26,106 nt of DNA from Chloroflexota bacterium. GTDB lineage: Bacteria > Chloroflexota > Dehalococcoidia > DSTF01 > RBG-16-68-14. The translations under genes were made by a program, and so were the position numbers. A model generated the notes under the pieces. The model was not told the origin of the DNA, did not search any database, and was given only the letters and a program-made list of their open reading frames with translations. Location of the stretch: contig JADFNZ010000002.1 of NCBI GenBank assembly GCA_022563135.1, positions 1 through 26,106 on the forward strand. The letters run 5' to 3'. Positions 18,990 to 26,106 of the stretch are shown piece by piece. Numbering within the stretch: the first letter of the stretch is position 1; each line of letters opens with the position of its first letter.

Positions 18990-19799
18990 TGATGCCCCGC
19001 CTCCTTAGGAAGCCAGCCGCCATGCCTCCCCTGGGGCTGGCCGTGATGACGCTCATCGCGGCGCTCGCGCTCGTCCCCGCAGGGCCGCTCGCCCGCACAT
19101 TCAGCTCTGTGGAAGGCGACACAGTGCCTGCGACCTCGAGCGGCGCAGATGCGGCGCTAATCGAGGCGGCGGAAGCGCCTCTCAGCGCCGCTTGGGCGAG
19201 CGCCCAGCCATCGACCAGCAAGTCCGCTTCGGACGCCCTCTACAGGCATCCGCCTGCTCCCACGACCGCGTCGCCGGCGAATCCAGCGCCCACGCCCGCG
19301 CCGACTCCTCAAGCGCTGGTCTCAGACGTCCTGCCGCTCGTGCGCCCGCCCGACCCGCCTGCGGCCGAGCGCGGTGGCTCGGCGACGAGCCTCGCTGTGC
19401 CGGCGGGGACGCGCGTCGTCCGCGGCTCGTGCGCGTCCGACGGCGAGTGCCACGACTACAACTTCTACTGGGCGCCGACGCACGAGGCGGTCGTCTTCGC
19501 CGCCGAACCGGCGCACAAGGTGCAGCACGAGCTCTGCCACGCCCATCAGCACTGGTCGATCAACCGAGGCGCCGCGCTCGCTCCCAGCGACTACGATCTC
19601 GAGTCGTGGTACGCCTCGGCGGAAGGGCAGAGCTTCACCGCGGCGGTGGCCGGTCTCTACTGGCCGTGGTCGCAGAGCGCCGTCAACGGGCTGGAGGACT
19701 TCGCCTGGACGTGCGCCTACTGGTACGTCGACCCGGGGCACCTGCGGAGCGTCAGCCCCCTGCGATACGCCTGGGCCGCCGCGCACCTGCCCTATGGCG

Positions 19800-20663
<864 letters not shown>

Positions 20664-20695
20664 GTCAAAGTCCGATCGTCTATCTGCACGGAAGC

Positions 20696-20749
20696 ACTAT
20701 AACGCACGGCCTGCTCTGCCGAGGAGCAGGCGGATGCCCTTGGTATAAT
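20696..20749. promoter_or_regulatory. Divergent purU / PspC-gene promoters sharing an inverted repeat
   Basis: The purU -10 is TATAGT on the minus strand (20701-20696). The PspC-gene -10 is an extended TGG-TATAAT (20741-20749, hexamer 20744-20749). Neither has a good -35. Both -35 windows (about 20719-20726) fall in the centre of a perfect inverted repeat, GCCTGCTC-N7-GAGCAGGC (20709-20731). No T-run follows either arm, so it is not a terminator. It looks like an operator able to act on both promoters. Confidence 0.55.
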
Positions 20750-20780
20750 GCCGAACACGCGCTCTGGAGACATGTAACAC

Positions 20781-21173
20781 GTGAACGCACAGCGCCAACA
20801 GCTACGCCGCAGCTCCCACGACCGGCTGGTCGCCGGCGTCTGCGGCGGCCTGGCCGCCTACTTCGCGATGGACGCCACCATCGTGCGCCTCGTCTGGGCC
20901 GCGATCACCGTCTTCACGGGCGTGCTCCCTGGGTTGATTATCTACCTGCTCCTGGTCGTCATCCTACCGGTTGGAGAGCCGGGCGAGGGCTTTGATGGAG
21001 ACGCCGGAGGGCTGGTCACGAGCCGCACTGCTATGGCCGGACTCCTGCTGGTGCTGGCCGGCGGGCTGCTGCTCCTCACCAACTTCGGCTTCTTCGACTG
21101 GCTGAGCTGGGGCCGCCTCTGGCCGATCCTTCTGATCGTCCTCGGCGGGGCGATCTTGCTGCGGCGGAGATGA
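20781..21173 (+). CDS. PspC-domain membrane protein
   Basis: This 130-residue membrane protein has a PspC domain at about 8-65 (RLVAGVCGGLAAYFAMDATI, then a TM helix through VVILP). An acidic Gly-rich linker and a second hydrophobic module at about 82-128 (LLLVLAGGLLLLTNFGF, then LWPILLIVLGGAILLRRR) follow. The second module resembles the small TM domain found in LiaF-like proteins. By family it is associated with envelope stress sensing or phage-shock-type responses. The GTG start at 20781 has GGAG (20766-20769) 11 nt upstream and an extended -10 promoter. The stop overlaps the next gene by 4 nt. No pspA or liaRS-type genes are in view. Confidence 0.88.
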   Translation: MNAQRQQLRRSSHDRLVAGVCGGLAAYFAMDATIVRLVWAAITVFTGVLPGLIIYLLLVVILPVGEPGEGFDGDAGGLVTSRTAMAGLLLVLAGGLLLLTNFGFFDWLSWGRLWPILLIVLGGAILLRRR

Positions 21174-21841
21174 GCGCGAGGCGGCTGCCGGCCGTAGCAA
21201 TCTTCGCGATCGCGATGGCGTACGTGGAGGGCGCCGCCGTCACCTATCTCCGCGACGTCTATGGCATCGAGGACATCGTGCGGGACCTGCCGAACGCCGC
21301 CGACCGCTTCACCGCGATTGAGATCGGCCGTGAGGCGGCGACGGTGCTGATGCTGCTGGCGGTGGGCTGGCTGGCCGGCGCCAAGCTGCAAGACCGGCTC
21401 GGCCACTTCGTCTTCGCCTTCGGCGTCTGGGACCTCGCTTATTACGGTTGGCTGGCGCTCTTCACCGGCTGGCCGCAGTCGCCGCTGGACTGGGACGTGC
21501 TCTTCCTGATCCCGCTGCCCTGGTGGGGCCCCGTGCTAGCGCCGGCGCTCATCGCCGCCGTGATGTGTCTCGGCGGCGCGGCGGCGGTCCTCGGCGCCGA
21601 TCGCGGAGTGGCGTGGCGAATGAGCCGCGCCAACGTCGCCATCGCCGCCGCGGGCCTGGCCATCGTCCTCTACACGTTCATGGCGGACGCCCTGGGTGCC
21701 GCCGGCGATGGGCTGGATGCGGTCGCCAACGTGCGCCCGTCGCAGTTCCAGTGGCCGCTCTTCGCGCTGGGCTTCCTGGTAATGTCCTGGGCGGGCCTGC
21801 GGGTGACCTGGCCGGGGCGCTCGCGGCTGCTGATAACGTGA
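21170..21841 (+). CDS. Six-TM membrane protein of unknown function
   Basis: I do not recognise the family. The 223-residue protein has about six hydrophobic segments (about 7-27, 55-71, 79-99, 120-141, 155-174, 195-212). Conspicuous polar residues lie at membrane edges: E20, the EIGRE motif (51-55), D88 and D107. The region around GVWDLAYYGWL (85-95) and LIPLPWWGPVLAP (113-125) looks conserved-protein-like rather than random. The ATG overlaps the PspC-gene stop (ATGA), so the two are translated together and may cooperate in the membrane. No signal peptide cleavage site is evident. Confidence 0.75.
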   Translation: MSARRLPAVAIFAIAMAYVEGAAVTYLRDVYGIEDIVRDLPNAADRFTAIEIGREAATVLMLLAVGWLAGAKLQDRLGHFVFAFGVWDLAYYGWLALFTGWPQSPLDWDVLFLIPLPWWGPVLAPALIAAVMCLGGAAAVLGADRGVAWRMSRANVAIAAAGLAIVLYTFMADALGAAGDGLDAVANVRPSQFQWPLFALGFLVMSWAGLRVTWPGRSRLLIT

Positions 21842-21858
21842 GAAACGGGCTCCAAGGA

Positions 21859-21887
21859 TTGAGCCGGTAGCGCTCCTGCCGTATCCT
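21859..21887 (+). promoter_or_regulatory. Promoter of the 92-residue membrane protein
   Basis: TTGAGC (21859-21864), a 17-bp spacer and TATCCT (21882-21887) predict a start near 21894. GAGGTG then lies 5 nt before the ATG at 21917, in the proper order. Confidence 0.5.
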
Positions 21888-21916
21888 TAAACGAACGCTG
21901 GATGCCGAGGTGAGCG

Positions 21917-22195
21917 ATGGAACGCGAAACGCTGGGCTGGCGGCAGTTTCTGGGCACAGTCAACCTGAAAGACTTTTCGCGGATGGTGTGGGCCGAACTC
22001 GAGATGATCGGCCTCTCGCTTCGAATCGCATCCGGCAACTCTGAACGGCTACCCATCGGGCTGCTCATCTTCGGCGCTACGACTCTGCTGGCGGTCGCAC
22101 AACTCGTCCTGCTCACGCTGGTCGTGATCGTCTTCGGCGGCGGCATCCTCGCGATCGCCCTCCTCCGCGGCGCGGCGAGAGCGACTCGCAACTAG
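21917..22195 (+). CDS. Small membrane protein of unknown function
   Basis: This 92-residue protein has an amphipathic N-terminal half (about 1-44, with WAELEMIGLSLRIASGN). A long hydrophobic stretch at about 45-84 probably forms a two-helix hairpin, and the tail is basic (RGAARATRN). It has its own promoter and Shine-Dalgarno (GAGGTG, 5 nt from the ATG). It is convergent with the histidine phosphatase gene (7-nt gap). Its size and topology resemble many small bacterial membrane proteins and some holin-like proteins, but no diagnostic motif is present. Confidence 0.65.
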   Translation: MERETLGWRQFLGTVNLKDFSRMVWAELEMIGLSLRIASGNSERLPIGLLIFGATTLLAVAQLVLLTLVVIVFGGGILAIALLRGAARATRN

Positions 22196-22202
22196 GTTGA
22201 CT

Positions 22203-22835
22203 CTACGCGCGCCCGTCCAGGTGACACGTATCGTTCAGGCTGACGAGCTGCCTCGCCGGCCTGCCCGGCTGTGCGCCGCCGTCGCGAACGTCGACTGTCG
22301 TAATCGAGGTGTTGGCGAAGGAGAGCGGCACCGGCCGGCCGCTATCGATGCCGAGCGTGCTCGCGCAGAACTGCCCGAGCACGCCCCCATGGGTGACGAC
22401 CGCGACGCACTGGCCGGCATGATCCCTGATCGGCTGCTCCAGCGCTCGCGAGACGCGCTCGGCGAACGCTTCGTGTGGTTCCCAACCCGGCACGAGGCGG
22501 CCGATCTGCGCGTCATCGCTCTCGCGAAGGAGCGCCGGGAAGCGCGACTGGATCTCCTCCCGAGTTAGGCCCTCGAGCTCGCCGACGTTGCGCTCCATCA
22601 GCTCCTCCCGCACCACAATCGACAGGCCGCTTCGTTTCGCCACGAACTCCGCCGTCTGGAACGCGCGGCTGAGCGTGCTGGAGTAGAGCGCATCGATCTC
22701 GAACGCGACGAGCCGTTCCGCGAGGCGGTCGCTCTCGTCACGCCCACGGTCGCTCAGCGGCGAGTCGAAGTGGCCCTGGACGCGCCACTCCGCGTTCGAC
22801 GCCGATTCGCCGTGCCGGATGAGGAGGAGCCGCAC
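22203..22835 (-). CDS. Histidine phosphatase (phosphoglycerate-mutase superfamily)
   Basis: This 210-residue cytosolic phosphatase has the RHGE motif at 7-10 with the phospho-accepting H8. R57 lies in STLSRAFQTAE, the acidic ERNVGELEG loop is at about 81-89, and the second catalytic histidine H149 is in VTHGGV. This set fits broad phosphatases such as CobC/GpmB-like or PhoE-like enzymes. The substrate is not determinable. I start at GTG 22835, which gives the canonical MRLLLIRHGE-type N-terminus. Longer reading would run inside the Nudix gene. The GTG shares one base with the Nudix stop (TAGTG), so the two hydrolases are translationally coupled. Confidence 0.88.
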   Translation of the reverse strand: MRLLLIRHGESASNAEWRVQGHFDSPLSDRGRDESDRLAERLVAFEIDALYSSTLSRAFQTAEFVAKRSGLSIVVREELMERNVGELEGLTREEIQSRFPALLRESDDAQIGRLVPGWEPHEAFAERVSRALEQPIRDHAGQCVAVVTHGGVLGQFCASTLGIDSGRPVPLSFANTSITTVDVRDGGAQPGRPARQLVSLNDTCHLDGRA

Positions 22836-23404
22836 TACGGTTGCGACTCGCGTGTCAGGTCGAGGAACTGCTTGAGGATTCGGGACGTTGCGCCCCAGAT
22901 CAGGTGCTCGCCGTAGCTGTAGGACGGCCCGCGCACGACCTGGCCGCGCCACGACGCCGGCTCCATGTTCAGGCCGTCCGGGCCGTAGAGGTGTGGCAGC
23001 GGCACCGCGAGTAGCTCCGCCACCTCGATCTCGCTGGGCGTGAAGGGGTACGGCGCCGGCTTGGTCACCCGGCCCACGTAGGGCGAGACGATAAAATCGC
23101 TGATCGTGACGATGTCATCCAGCTGGCCCCAGACCTCCACATGGTCGCGCCGGAGGCCGATCTCCTCCTCGGTCTCGCGCAGCGCCGTCGCGGCGAGGTC
23201 TTGATCGCCAGCGTCCTGCATACCGCCCGGGAACGAGATCTGGCCCTTGTGGTGCTCCACCTGCTCGCTGCGCACGGTGAGGAGCACGTGCGGCACGCCG
23301 TCCTGCACGTAGATCGGGATCAGCACGCCGGCGCGGGGCAGACCGTCGCGTTCGATGCGCTGCGGCCGGTTCGCTTCCAGCGCGCGCCGTATCTGGTCGA
23401 GCAT
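22835..23404 (-). CDS. NudL-type Nudix hydrolase (putative CoA pyrophosphatase)
   Basis: The protein has 189 residues. The CoA-pyrophosphatase-specific motif LLTVRSEQVEHHKGQISFPGG (41-61) precedes a Nudix box at 58-84 (FPGG, then ALRETEEEIGL). The REtEEEIG core holds the metal-binding glutamates. Family members cleave CoA and derivatives to 3',5'-ADP and phosphopantetheine. I place the start at ATG 23404 (MLDQIRRALEA). The upstream in-frame extension to 23485 runs through a palindromic repeat and looks non-coding. A possible -10, CATACT, lies 9 nt from the ATG with no Shine-Dalgarno, suggesting a leaderless or very short leader. It is the first gene of a two-gene unit with the histidine phosphatase. 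Confidence 0.88.
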   Translation of the reverse strand: MLDQIRRALEANRPQRIERDGLPRAGVLIPIYVQDGVPHVLLTVRSEQVEHHKGQISFPGGMQDAGDQDLAATALRETEEEIGLRRDHVEVWGQLDDIVTISDFIVSPYVGRVTKPAPYPFTPSEIEVAELLAVPLPHLYGPDGLNMEPASWRGQVVRGPSYSYGEHLIWGATSRILKQFLDLTRESQP

Positions 23405-23462
23405 GGCGGTGTCAGTATGGCAGAGGGGCGAGCGCGGGAGCAAAGGCAGCAAAGGTACTGTT

Positions 23463-23482
23463 CCGCCGACTGAAGTCGGCGG
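23463..23482. repeat. REP-like perfect palindrome
   Basis: CCGCCGACT-GA-AGTCGGCGG is a perfect 9-bp inverted repeat with a 2-bp centre. This type of short GC-rich palindrome is typical of dispersed REP elements mobilised by RAYT-type (TnpA_REP) transposases in other bacteria. It has no T-run, so it is not a terminator. The link to a REP family is inferred from its form. Confidence 0.55.
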
Positions 23483-23580
23483 CATGGCCGATGAATCTAG
23501 CGTAACTGCTGATTGTTTGATTGGATTCGGCGATCATGGGCGGCTCCAGATTCACAGAACAGCGATTTTCGTTGATTGTT

Positions 23581-23615
23581 CGCCCCGCCCGCTACCCAAC
23601 AGCGCGGGCGGGGCG
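23581..23615. repeat. 12-bp perfect inverted repeat (GC-rich hairpin)
   Basis: CGCCCCGCCCGC (23581-23592) pairs perfectly with 23604-23615 around an 11-nt loop. An alternative, mutually exclusive hairpin can form between ACCCA..AGCGC (about 23594-23605) and GCGCTGGGT just downstream. There is no T-run and no adjacent gene end on the plus strand, which points to a repeat element rather than a terminator. Confidence 0.55.
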
Positions 23616-23767
23616 CTGGGTGCAAGCATCCGCCTCGATCTTAGACGCACGGTGCGAGAGGGCAAAGGGGTGGGTGTCAGCGGGCTTCAGTACGGCACGG
23701 GGGAATGCAAGGTGGCGCGCGCGGGGCTGCCCTCGCCCGATTCCACGAGAACCTTCGCGGAGTTCAT

Positions 23768-23793
23768 CCTTGAGCGAAGCGAAGGGCTCAGGG
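23768..23793. repeat. Imperfect hairpin, likely small dispersed repeat
   Basis: CCTTGAGC (23768-23775) and GCTCAGGG (23786-23793) match at 7 of 8 positions around a 10-nt loop that itself repeats GAAG. From memory, near-identical 'TTGAGCGAAGCGAAGG' strings recur between genes in some Chloroflexota genomes. That needs a genome search. Confidence 0.4.
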
Positions 23794-23810
23794 TGACAGA
23801 CGCGCTCAGC

Positions 23811-24038
23811 CTATTGTTCTAGCAACGCAACGAACTCATCGACGCTGAGACTTGCCTTTCGCAATGAGCGCTCGAAGCGTTCCGACTCGAAGCTCACGGT
23901 GATCAGGAATTGCAAGCGTCAACGGGGAATGCGGTCGAGTCAACACAATGTGGCTTCCGCGTTGGCGTCTCACCCGGAAACCCGCTCGCTCGAATGCAGT
24001 AACCGCTTCTCGGCCTGAGATTCGCGGCAGCCCGGCAT
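23811..24038 (-). pseudogene. hicA: HicA toxin gene interrupted by two compensating frameshifts
   Basis: The body encodes HicA: LPRISGREAVTAFERAGF, the catalytic-histidine segment RQRGSHIVL and IPDHRELRVGTLRALIAK. The expected start, ATG 24038 in TAATG with the hicB stop, is in a different frame. Its frame reads MPGCRE and stops after 22 codons, whereas one extra base after the second codon would give the canonical MPxLPRISGRE. At the other end the body frame stops at 23836 after GKSQRR. Dropping one G of the GG at 23855-23856 restores ASLSVDEFVALLEQ and a stop at 23811, the normal HicA C-terminus. As written, the readable frame is 23836-24063 (ATG inside hicB; an in-frame TTG lies at 24081). 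HicA is an mRNA-cleaving toxin. Either the gene is inactive or the two indels are assembly errors. Confidence 0.75.
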
Positions 24039-24334
24039 TACGCCGCGACCTCGGCCTCCACATCCACCTCTCGGGTTTCAATCGTCAGGGGGAGACCTTC
24101 TTCGGCTCGGTCCTTAAGGCACTCCTGAATCTCGCGGGCGATGATCTCCGGCGTTTCGGCCGGCGGAGGAGCATGATCTTCCTTACGAACGTCCAGGCAG
24201 AGAAGGATAGCTTCCCGGATATTATTGATCGCTTCCTTGAGTGCGTCACCTTGCGACGTACACCCAGGGATAGCAGGGCAGACGACGGAATAGCCGCCGT
24301 CCGCGTCAGGCACCATGATGACAGTGAATTTCAT
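24038..24334 (-). CDS. hicB: HicB-family antitoxin
   Basis: This 98-residue protein has the UPF0150/HicB fold. It starts MKFTVIMVPDADGGYSVVCPAIPGC (1-25), continues SQGDALKEAINNIREAILLCL (27-47) and ends with the LPLTIETREVDVEAEVAA strand. There is no added helix-turn-helix or ribbon-helix-helix domain, so autoregulation through HicB alone is uncertain. Family function is to mask the catalytic histidine of HicA. The order here is antitoxin first, and its TAA overlaps the expected hicA ATG. The ATG at 24334 follows a GGATG stretch and lies 9 nt after a -10-like TACTAT. The gene looks intact while its partner looks frameshifted. Confidence 0.9.
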   Translation of the reverse strand: MKFTVIMVPDADGGYSVVCPAIPGCTSQGDALKEAINNIREAILLCLDVRKEDHAPPPAETPEIIAREIQECLKDRAEEGLPLTIETREVDVEAEVAA

Positions 24335-24343
24335 TGCACATCC

Positions 24344-24349
24344 ATAGTA
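24344..24349 (-). promoter_or_regulatory. Putative hicB -10 element
   Basis: TACTAT on the minus strand ends 9 nt before the hicB ATG. Transcription would begin at most a few nucleotides before the start codon. The best -35 at 17 bp is a poor TGAAGG. Confidence is low because AT-rich hexamers are common in this lower-GC stretch. Confidence 0.35.
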
Positions 24350-24435
24350 GCACGAGGCTCGCCACTCCTTCAGTATTGCAGAGGAGGGAAGGCGGGAGGA
24401 AGTCAGACAACAGACTACTTTTGCCTAGCTAAGCA

Positions 24436-24565
24436 TTGACAAGTGATTCCCAGCATGCTACCTTACCCTTGGAGCGGTAAGATGATGGACAAAAACCCAA
24501 AGTAAGCCCGCGATAGCACCTATACACTAGGTGACGAAAGAGTTGGTTCTTCGTCACTTTTGTGT
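24436..24565 (+). ncRNA. Candidate small transcription unit (promoter, mini-ORF, terminator)
   Basis: TTGACA (24436-24441), exactly 17 bp, and an extended TGC-TACCTT -10 (24459-24464) predict a start near 24471. An inverted repeat, CTTACC-N8-GGTAAG (24462-24481), straddles the start point. The predicted RNA begins with GGAG and has ATG at 24482 opening a 7-codon frame, MMDKNPK, with a stop at 24503-24505. It then carries hairpin CACCTA-N5-TAGGTG (24517-24533), which shares bases with a longer terminator-like hairpin (24531-24557). A T-run follows. Length would be about 90 nt. No plus-strand gene follows; the next gene is antisense. It could be a small RNA, a leader peptide unit or chance. I found no match to a riboswitch class I know. 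Confidence 0.4.
24531..24560 (+). terminator. Rho-independent-type hairpin
   Basis: GTGACGAA (24531-24538) pairs with TTCGTCAC (24550-24557), extended by GA/TC across a one-base bulge, with a 6-nt loop. TTTTGTG follows on the plus strand. On the minus strand the same stem overlaps the stop codon of the DUF4760-like gene but has no T-run after it, so termination there would be weak. Confidence 0.5.
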
Positions 24566-25066
24566 CTCTTCCAATTTTTTGGCAGCCTCGGCAACTTTCT
24601 CTTGCAAGTCTCTAAACCACCTGTACTCAGACTTCCTCTCGTCTTGCTGCTCTACGATATAGGGCGAATACAGCGCCCAATAGCGCTCCACAGACCCAGC
24701 CATCAATTTAGCAACCAGTCTCGGTGCAAGACTTTTTTCACTGACTAAGACTCCTAAGTCCTCGAAGAAATTCGGCACCCTCTCCAGTTGGTACCGTTCC
24801 TCTCTGTCTGTCTGCATTACCTTTGTCAAACTCTCCGGATTGCTCTCATAGAGAGCTGCTAGCCTTCGCGCTTCCAGGAGATCATCGTTGTCCCACCTGT
24901 TTGTGAGCTCCATCATCAGTTGTGCTTCACGCGTTCTCCTTGTTTCCCCCACCTGCAACCCTGCGAAGATACCAGCGGCGACCAGCAAGACGAAACTGGC
25001 CATTACGAACGCAACGGTGACTATTTCCGTCCATTTAACAGAGTCTTGGACAATGACTTCTACCAC
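24554..25066 (-). CDS. Membrane-anchored DUF4760-like protein of unknown function
   Basis: This 170-residue protein has one TM helix at about 14-36. A cytosolic helical domain follows, with TNRWDNDDLLEARRLAALYE (55-74) and PNFFEDLGVLVSE (98-110), then ERYWALYSPYI (127-137) and a charged C-terminal coil. The ...ARR..., NFFE.LGVLV and YW..Y.P.I pattern resembles DUF4760 proteins, whose role is unknown. The start is GTG 25066, 4 nt after the guaA stop, with GGGAG inside the guaA end as Shine-Dalgarno. It is therefore likely cotranscribed with guaA. Its base composition is clearly lower in G+C (roughly half, by eye) and uses AT-ending codons unlike its neighbours. That suggests horizontal acquisition. 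Confidence 0.72.
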   Translation of the reverse strand: MVEVIVQDSVKWTEIVTVAFVMASFVLLVAAGIFAGLQVGETRRTREAQLMMELTNRWDNDDLLEARRLAALYESNPESLTKVMQTDREERYQLERVPNFFEDLGVLVSEKSLAPRLVAKLMAGSVERYWALYSPYIVEQQDERKSEYRWFRDLQEKVAEAAKKLEETQK

Positions 25067-25070
25067 GAGC

Positions 25071-26106
25071 TTACTCCCACTCGATGGTGCCGGGGGGCTT
25101 GGAGGTGATGTCGTACACCACGCGGTTGACGCCGGGCACTTCGTTCACGATGCGATTGGCGATCTTCGCGAGCACGTCGTAGGGCAGCCGCGCCCAGTCG
25201 GCGGTCATCGCGTCCTCCGCGGTGACGGCGCGAACGGCGACGACGTGGCCGTAGGTGCGGAAGTCGCCCTGCACGCCGACGGTGCGGGTGTCGGTGAGCA
25301 CCGCGAACGACTGCCAGAGGTCGCCGTAGAGCCCGGCGCGCTTGATCTCGTCCATCACCACCCAGTCGGCGGCGCGGAGCATCTCGAGCTTCTCGCGCGT
25401 CACGTCGCCGATAATGCGGATGGCGAGGCCGGGGCCAGGGAAGGGCTGGCGGAAGACCATCTCCTCCGGCAGGCCGAGCTCCAGTCCCACCCGGCGCACC
25501 TCGTCCTTGAAGAGGTAGCGCAACGGCTCCAGGAGGCGAAACTTCATCTTCGCGGGCAGGCCGCCGACGTTGTGGTGCGTCTTGATCTTCACCGACGCCT
25601 TAGCGGCGCCGCCGGTCGGCGCGCTCTCGATGACGTCCGGGTAGGTCGTACCCTGGCAGATGACGTCGAAGCGGCCCAGCTTCTTCGCCTCCTCCTCGAA
25701 GACGCGGATGAACGTCTCCCCGATCCGGCGGCGCTTCTCCTCCGGATCGGTGACGCCGGCCAGCGTCTCAAGAAACCGATCTGCGGCGTCGACGTGGACG
25801 AGCGGGATGCCCGGCCCGCCGGTGGCGGGGTGCATGTGCCGTTCGAACGTGGCGACGACCCGCTCCGGCTCTTCGCGGCGGAGCAGGCCGTTATCGACGA
25901 AGATGCAGGTGAGCTGATCGCCGACGGCGCGGTGCACCAGCGCCGCCGCGACCGCGGAATCGACGCCGCCGGAGAGCGCGCAGAGCACTCGGTCGGAGCC
26001 GACCTCACGTTTGATCCGCTCGACGCTCTCGGTGATGACGTTGCCGGCGGTCCAGTCGCCGCTACAGCCGGCGATGCGATAGAGGAAGTTCTCCAGCAAC
26101 TGCTTG
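25071..26106 (-). CDS. guaA: GMP synthase (glutamine-hydrolysing), C-terminal part; 5' end outside window
   Basis: This is the synthetase portion of GuaA, which aminates XMP to GMP using ATP and glutamine-derived ammonia. The frame remains open at 26106 ([14 protein letters not shown]), so about the first third, the class I glutaminase domain, is missing from the window. Seen are the PP-loop [55 protein letters not shown] and the terminal dimerisation motif [12 protein letters not shown]. All diagnostic residues of the ATP-pyrophosphatase and C-terminal domains are intact. TAA 25071-25073 is followed 4 nt later by the DUF4760-like gene's GTG. Confidence 0.97.
   Translation of the reverse strand, partial: KQLLENFLYRIAGCSGDWTAGNVITESVERIKREVGSDRVLCALSGGVDSAVAAALVHRAVGDQLTCIFVDNGLLRREEPERVVATFERHMHPATGGPGIPLVHVDAADRFLETLAGVTDPEEKRRRIGETFIRVFEEEAKKLGRFDVICQGTTYPDVIESAPTGGAAKASVKIKTHHNVGGLPAKMKFRLLEPLRYLFKDEVRRVGLELGLPEEMVFRQPFPGPGLAIRIIGDVTREKLEMLRAADWVVMDEIKRAGLYGDLWQSFAVLTDTRTVGVQGDFRTYGHVVAVRAVTAEDAMTADWARLPYDVLAKIANRIVNEVPGVNRVVYDITSKPPGTIEWE

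Larger units (their letters stand above)
23405..23810. other. Non-coding, repeat-bearing intergenic stretch
   Basis: This stretch of about 400 bp lies between the nudL-type gene and hicA. The open frames here have no family features and run through palindromes, so I do not call genes. It holds three hairpin-forming elements listed separately. It is probably a landing site for small dispersed repeats. No transposase, terminal repeats or target-site duplication are visible. Confidence 0.6.

Noticed and set aside
23355..23822. Plus-strand frames in the repeat stretch
   Set aside because: They run straight through palindromic repeats, with no family motifs and no ribosome-binding site.
24471..24565. 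A known riboswitch (fluoride, preQ1, guanidine, tetrahydrofolate)
   Set aside because: None of the conserved core strings I recall are present, and no downstream gene on the same strand would be controlled.
23405..25066. A prophage, integron or CRISPR island
   Set aside because: No integrase, transposase, att-site duplication, regularly spaced repeats or cas-like genes are visible.

Overview
This is a high-GC, gene-dense bacterial chromosomal window, mostly housekeeping, with a lower-GC accessory stretch near its right end (about 23405-25066). I infer a Chloroflexota-like organism, possibly Dehalococcoidia. The hints are a secreted dockerin/InlB-repeat protein, the MoxR-DUF58-DUF4129 set beside a reduced secretion-type ATPase, long-form HisG, an Lhr helicase with full C-terminal extension, and several apparently leaderless genes. 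No rRNA, tRNA or other taxonomic marker is present, so this placement is only a recalled gene-content impression.

Layout. Positions 1-510 (-) hold the 5' part of a secreted dockerin protein. Positions 673-4699 (-) hold a two-subunit isoquinoline-1-oxidoreductase-type molybdenum hydroxylase and then an MFS exporter with its own promoter. Positions 4810-9112 (+) form a tight operon of MoxR ATPase, DUF58 protein, DUF4129 membrane protein and a small CpaF/PilT-like ATPase. Positions 9118-13335 (-) encode Lhr. A HAD hydrolase (13477-14097, +) follows, divergent from lhr. Positions 14113-18809 (-) are a partial histidine operon, hisG-(zinc-dependent phospholipase C-like gene)-hisD-hisC-hisB. Next come a secreted HExxH protein (18992-19960, +) whose tail overlaps purU (19800-20663, -), a PspC-domain gene with a six-TM protein (20781-21841, +), a 92-residue membrane protein (+), and a histidine phosphatase/NudL-type Nudix pair (22203-23404, -).

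The accessory stretch holds about 400 bp of hairpin repeats, an intact hicB, and a hicA that appears broken by two compensating frameshifts. It also holds a compact promoter-to-terminator unit of about 130 bp and a lower-GC DUF4760-like membrane gene placed directly behind guaA. The window ends inside guaA (GMP synthase), whose N-terminal glutaminase part lies outside.

The most interesting signals are not a new multi-gene system. They are: (i) the double-frameshifted hicA next to intact hicB; (ii) the free-standing promoter/mini-ORF/competing-hairpin unit at 24436-24565; (iii) an operator-like palindrome inside an 18-bp promoter spacer feeding an apparently leaderless MFS mRNA; (iv) a perfect inverted repeat centred on the shared -35 region of purU and the PspC gene; (v) a secreted minimal zincin whose tail is encoded antisense to purU. 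All promoter and operator calls were made by eye, without statistics.
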